A stretch of 64,000 nt of DNA from Pisaster brevispinus (taxonomy: Eukaryota > Echinodermata > Asteroidea > Forcipulatida > Asteriidae): assembly GCA_023634235.1 (NCBI GenBank), contig JAMKCF010000016.1, positions 9,422,866 through 9,486,865 of the forward strand. The letters run 5' to 3'. A model generated the notes under the pieces. It did no database searches. It was given only the letters and a program-made list of their open reading frames with translations, and was not told where the DNA came from. Both the position numbers and the translations under genes were made by a program. Positions 63,482 through 64,000 of the stretch are shown here, in pieces (position 1 is the stretch's first letter; each line of letters begins with the position of its first letter).

Positions 63482-63505
63482 GTGAGAGCTGATCTCGCTC
63501 ATCAG

Positions 63506-64000
63506 GTTTGTATTCATTGTCACTGAACTGTCTATTCATGAACAGGGTACTAGACTGTGATTGGGGGGAAAAAAAGGTAACCATTTCCACTCCCGGTTGA
63601 AGGGAAGCAATTATCCTGCTCAATTATCCTGCAAAAAGAACACTCCAAACAAACTGATGGTTAGAGACAGAATAACTGAAACTAAAAGAAAATAGTTAGC
63701 AGAGATTGTTACTGGGCAAATGTATTTGTATGTATTATTCATTACAAATCAGCGGGGAACCATCCATGAACAGTACACATAGCATTGCAATTTGGTTGGT
63801 AAAAAACCTGCTTTGATAAGCAAAACCATAAAGTTAGATGGAACCGGCCTCGGAACACAAGTTGACCCCTTAAATCGCTTTGTCCATGGAAACCAATCAC
63901 CCCCACCCCTCAAATTACCTTTACATTCATCCCCTCTGTTCATCCATCCCATCTCATCGTGTGTTTTTTTCTTCCTCCTTGACTTTTTCCTCTTTACACC
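63506..64000. other. End of the window, intron sequence
   Basis: No further exon is recognisable. The last bases are pyrimidine-rich (ttttttcttcctccttgact), as before an acceptor, so the next exon may begin just outside the window. Confidence 0.45.

Overview
This is eukaryotic DNA from a TE-rich genome, most likely a marine invertebrate deuterostome. An echinoderm is plausible because the short inverted-repeat elements and tRNA-derived SINEs look like those of sea stars and their relatives, but that is an impression and not proof. GC-rich exons with strict GT-AG borders sit in AT-rich introns full of dispersed repeats. I see no bacterial, viral or organellar features and no convincing second host gene on either strand.

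Almost the whole window is one giant plus-strand gene, open at both ends. I resolve 70 exons between 64 and 63481, about 14.4 kb of coding sequence and about 4,800 codons. Neither the start codon and signal peptide nor the stop codon is in the window. The predicted product is a single-pass type I membrane protein. Exons 1-58 (64-52866) encode about 3,970 residues of cysteine-rich repeats of the GCC2/GCC3 (ephrin-receptor-like) type. Exons 59-62 encode a cysteine-poor membrane-proximal region with an Arg-rich possible furin site and a beta-rich, possibly cupredoxin-like, segment. Exons 62/63 encode the transmembrane helix. Exons 63-70 encode a charged, helical, coiled-coil-like cytoplasmic tail with repeated units.

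The main finding is a higher-order repeat in the ectodomain. A landmark (GWYC/GFYC-xGG-like, then a proline-rich spacer, then a new CxxG..YC module) recurs in exons 1, 12, 24, 32, 43 and 54. The spacing is about 695-718 codons, so there are five full copies of a roughly 700-residue super-unit, each spread over about 10-12 exons. Nearly all repeat exons are phase 1-1, which suits duplication and exon gain. The introns hold the debris of failed duplications: a duplicated start of exon 5, duplicated 3' ends of exons 12 and 44, and a relic of exon 34 that has lost its acceptor. Exon 32 has one base too many in a C6 run and shifts frame; this is either a real lesion or an assembly error.

The introns also hold four tRNA-derived SINE-like families, several families of inverted-repeat MITEs (one inserted at the same point inside a SINE three times), foldback elements, remnants of non-LTR retrotransposon C-termini, a 1.78-kb terminal-inverted-repeat transposon with a small acidic ORF (47411-49187), minisatellites and microsatellites.
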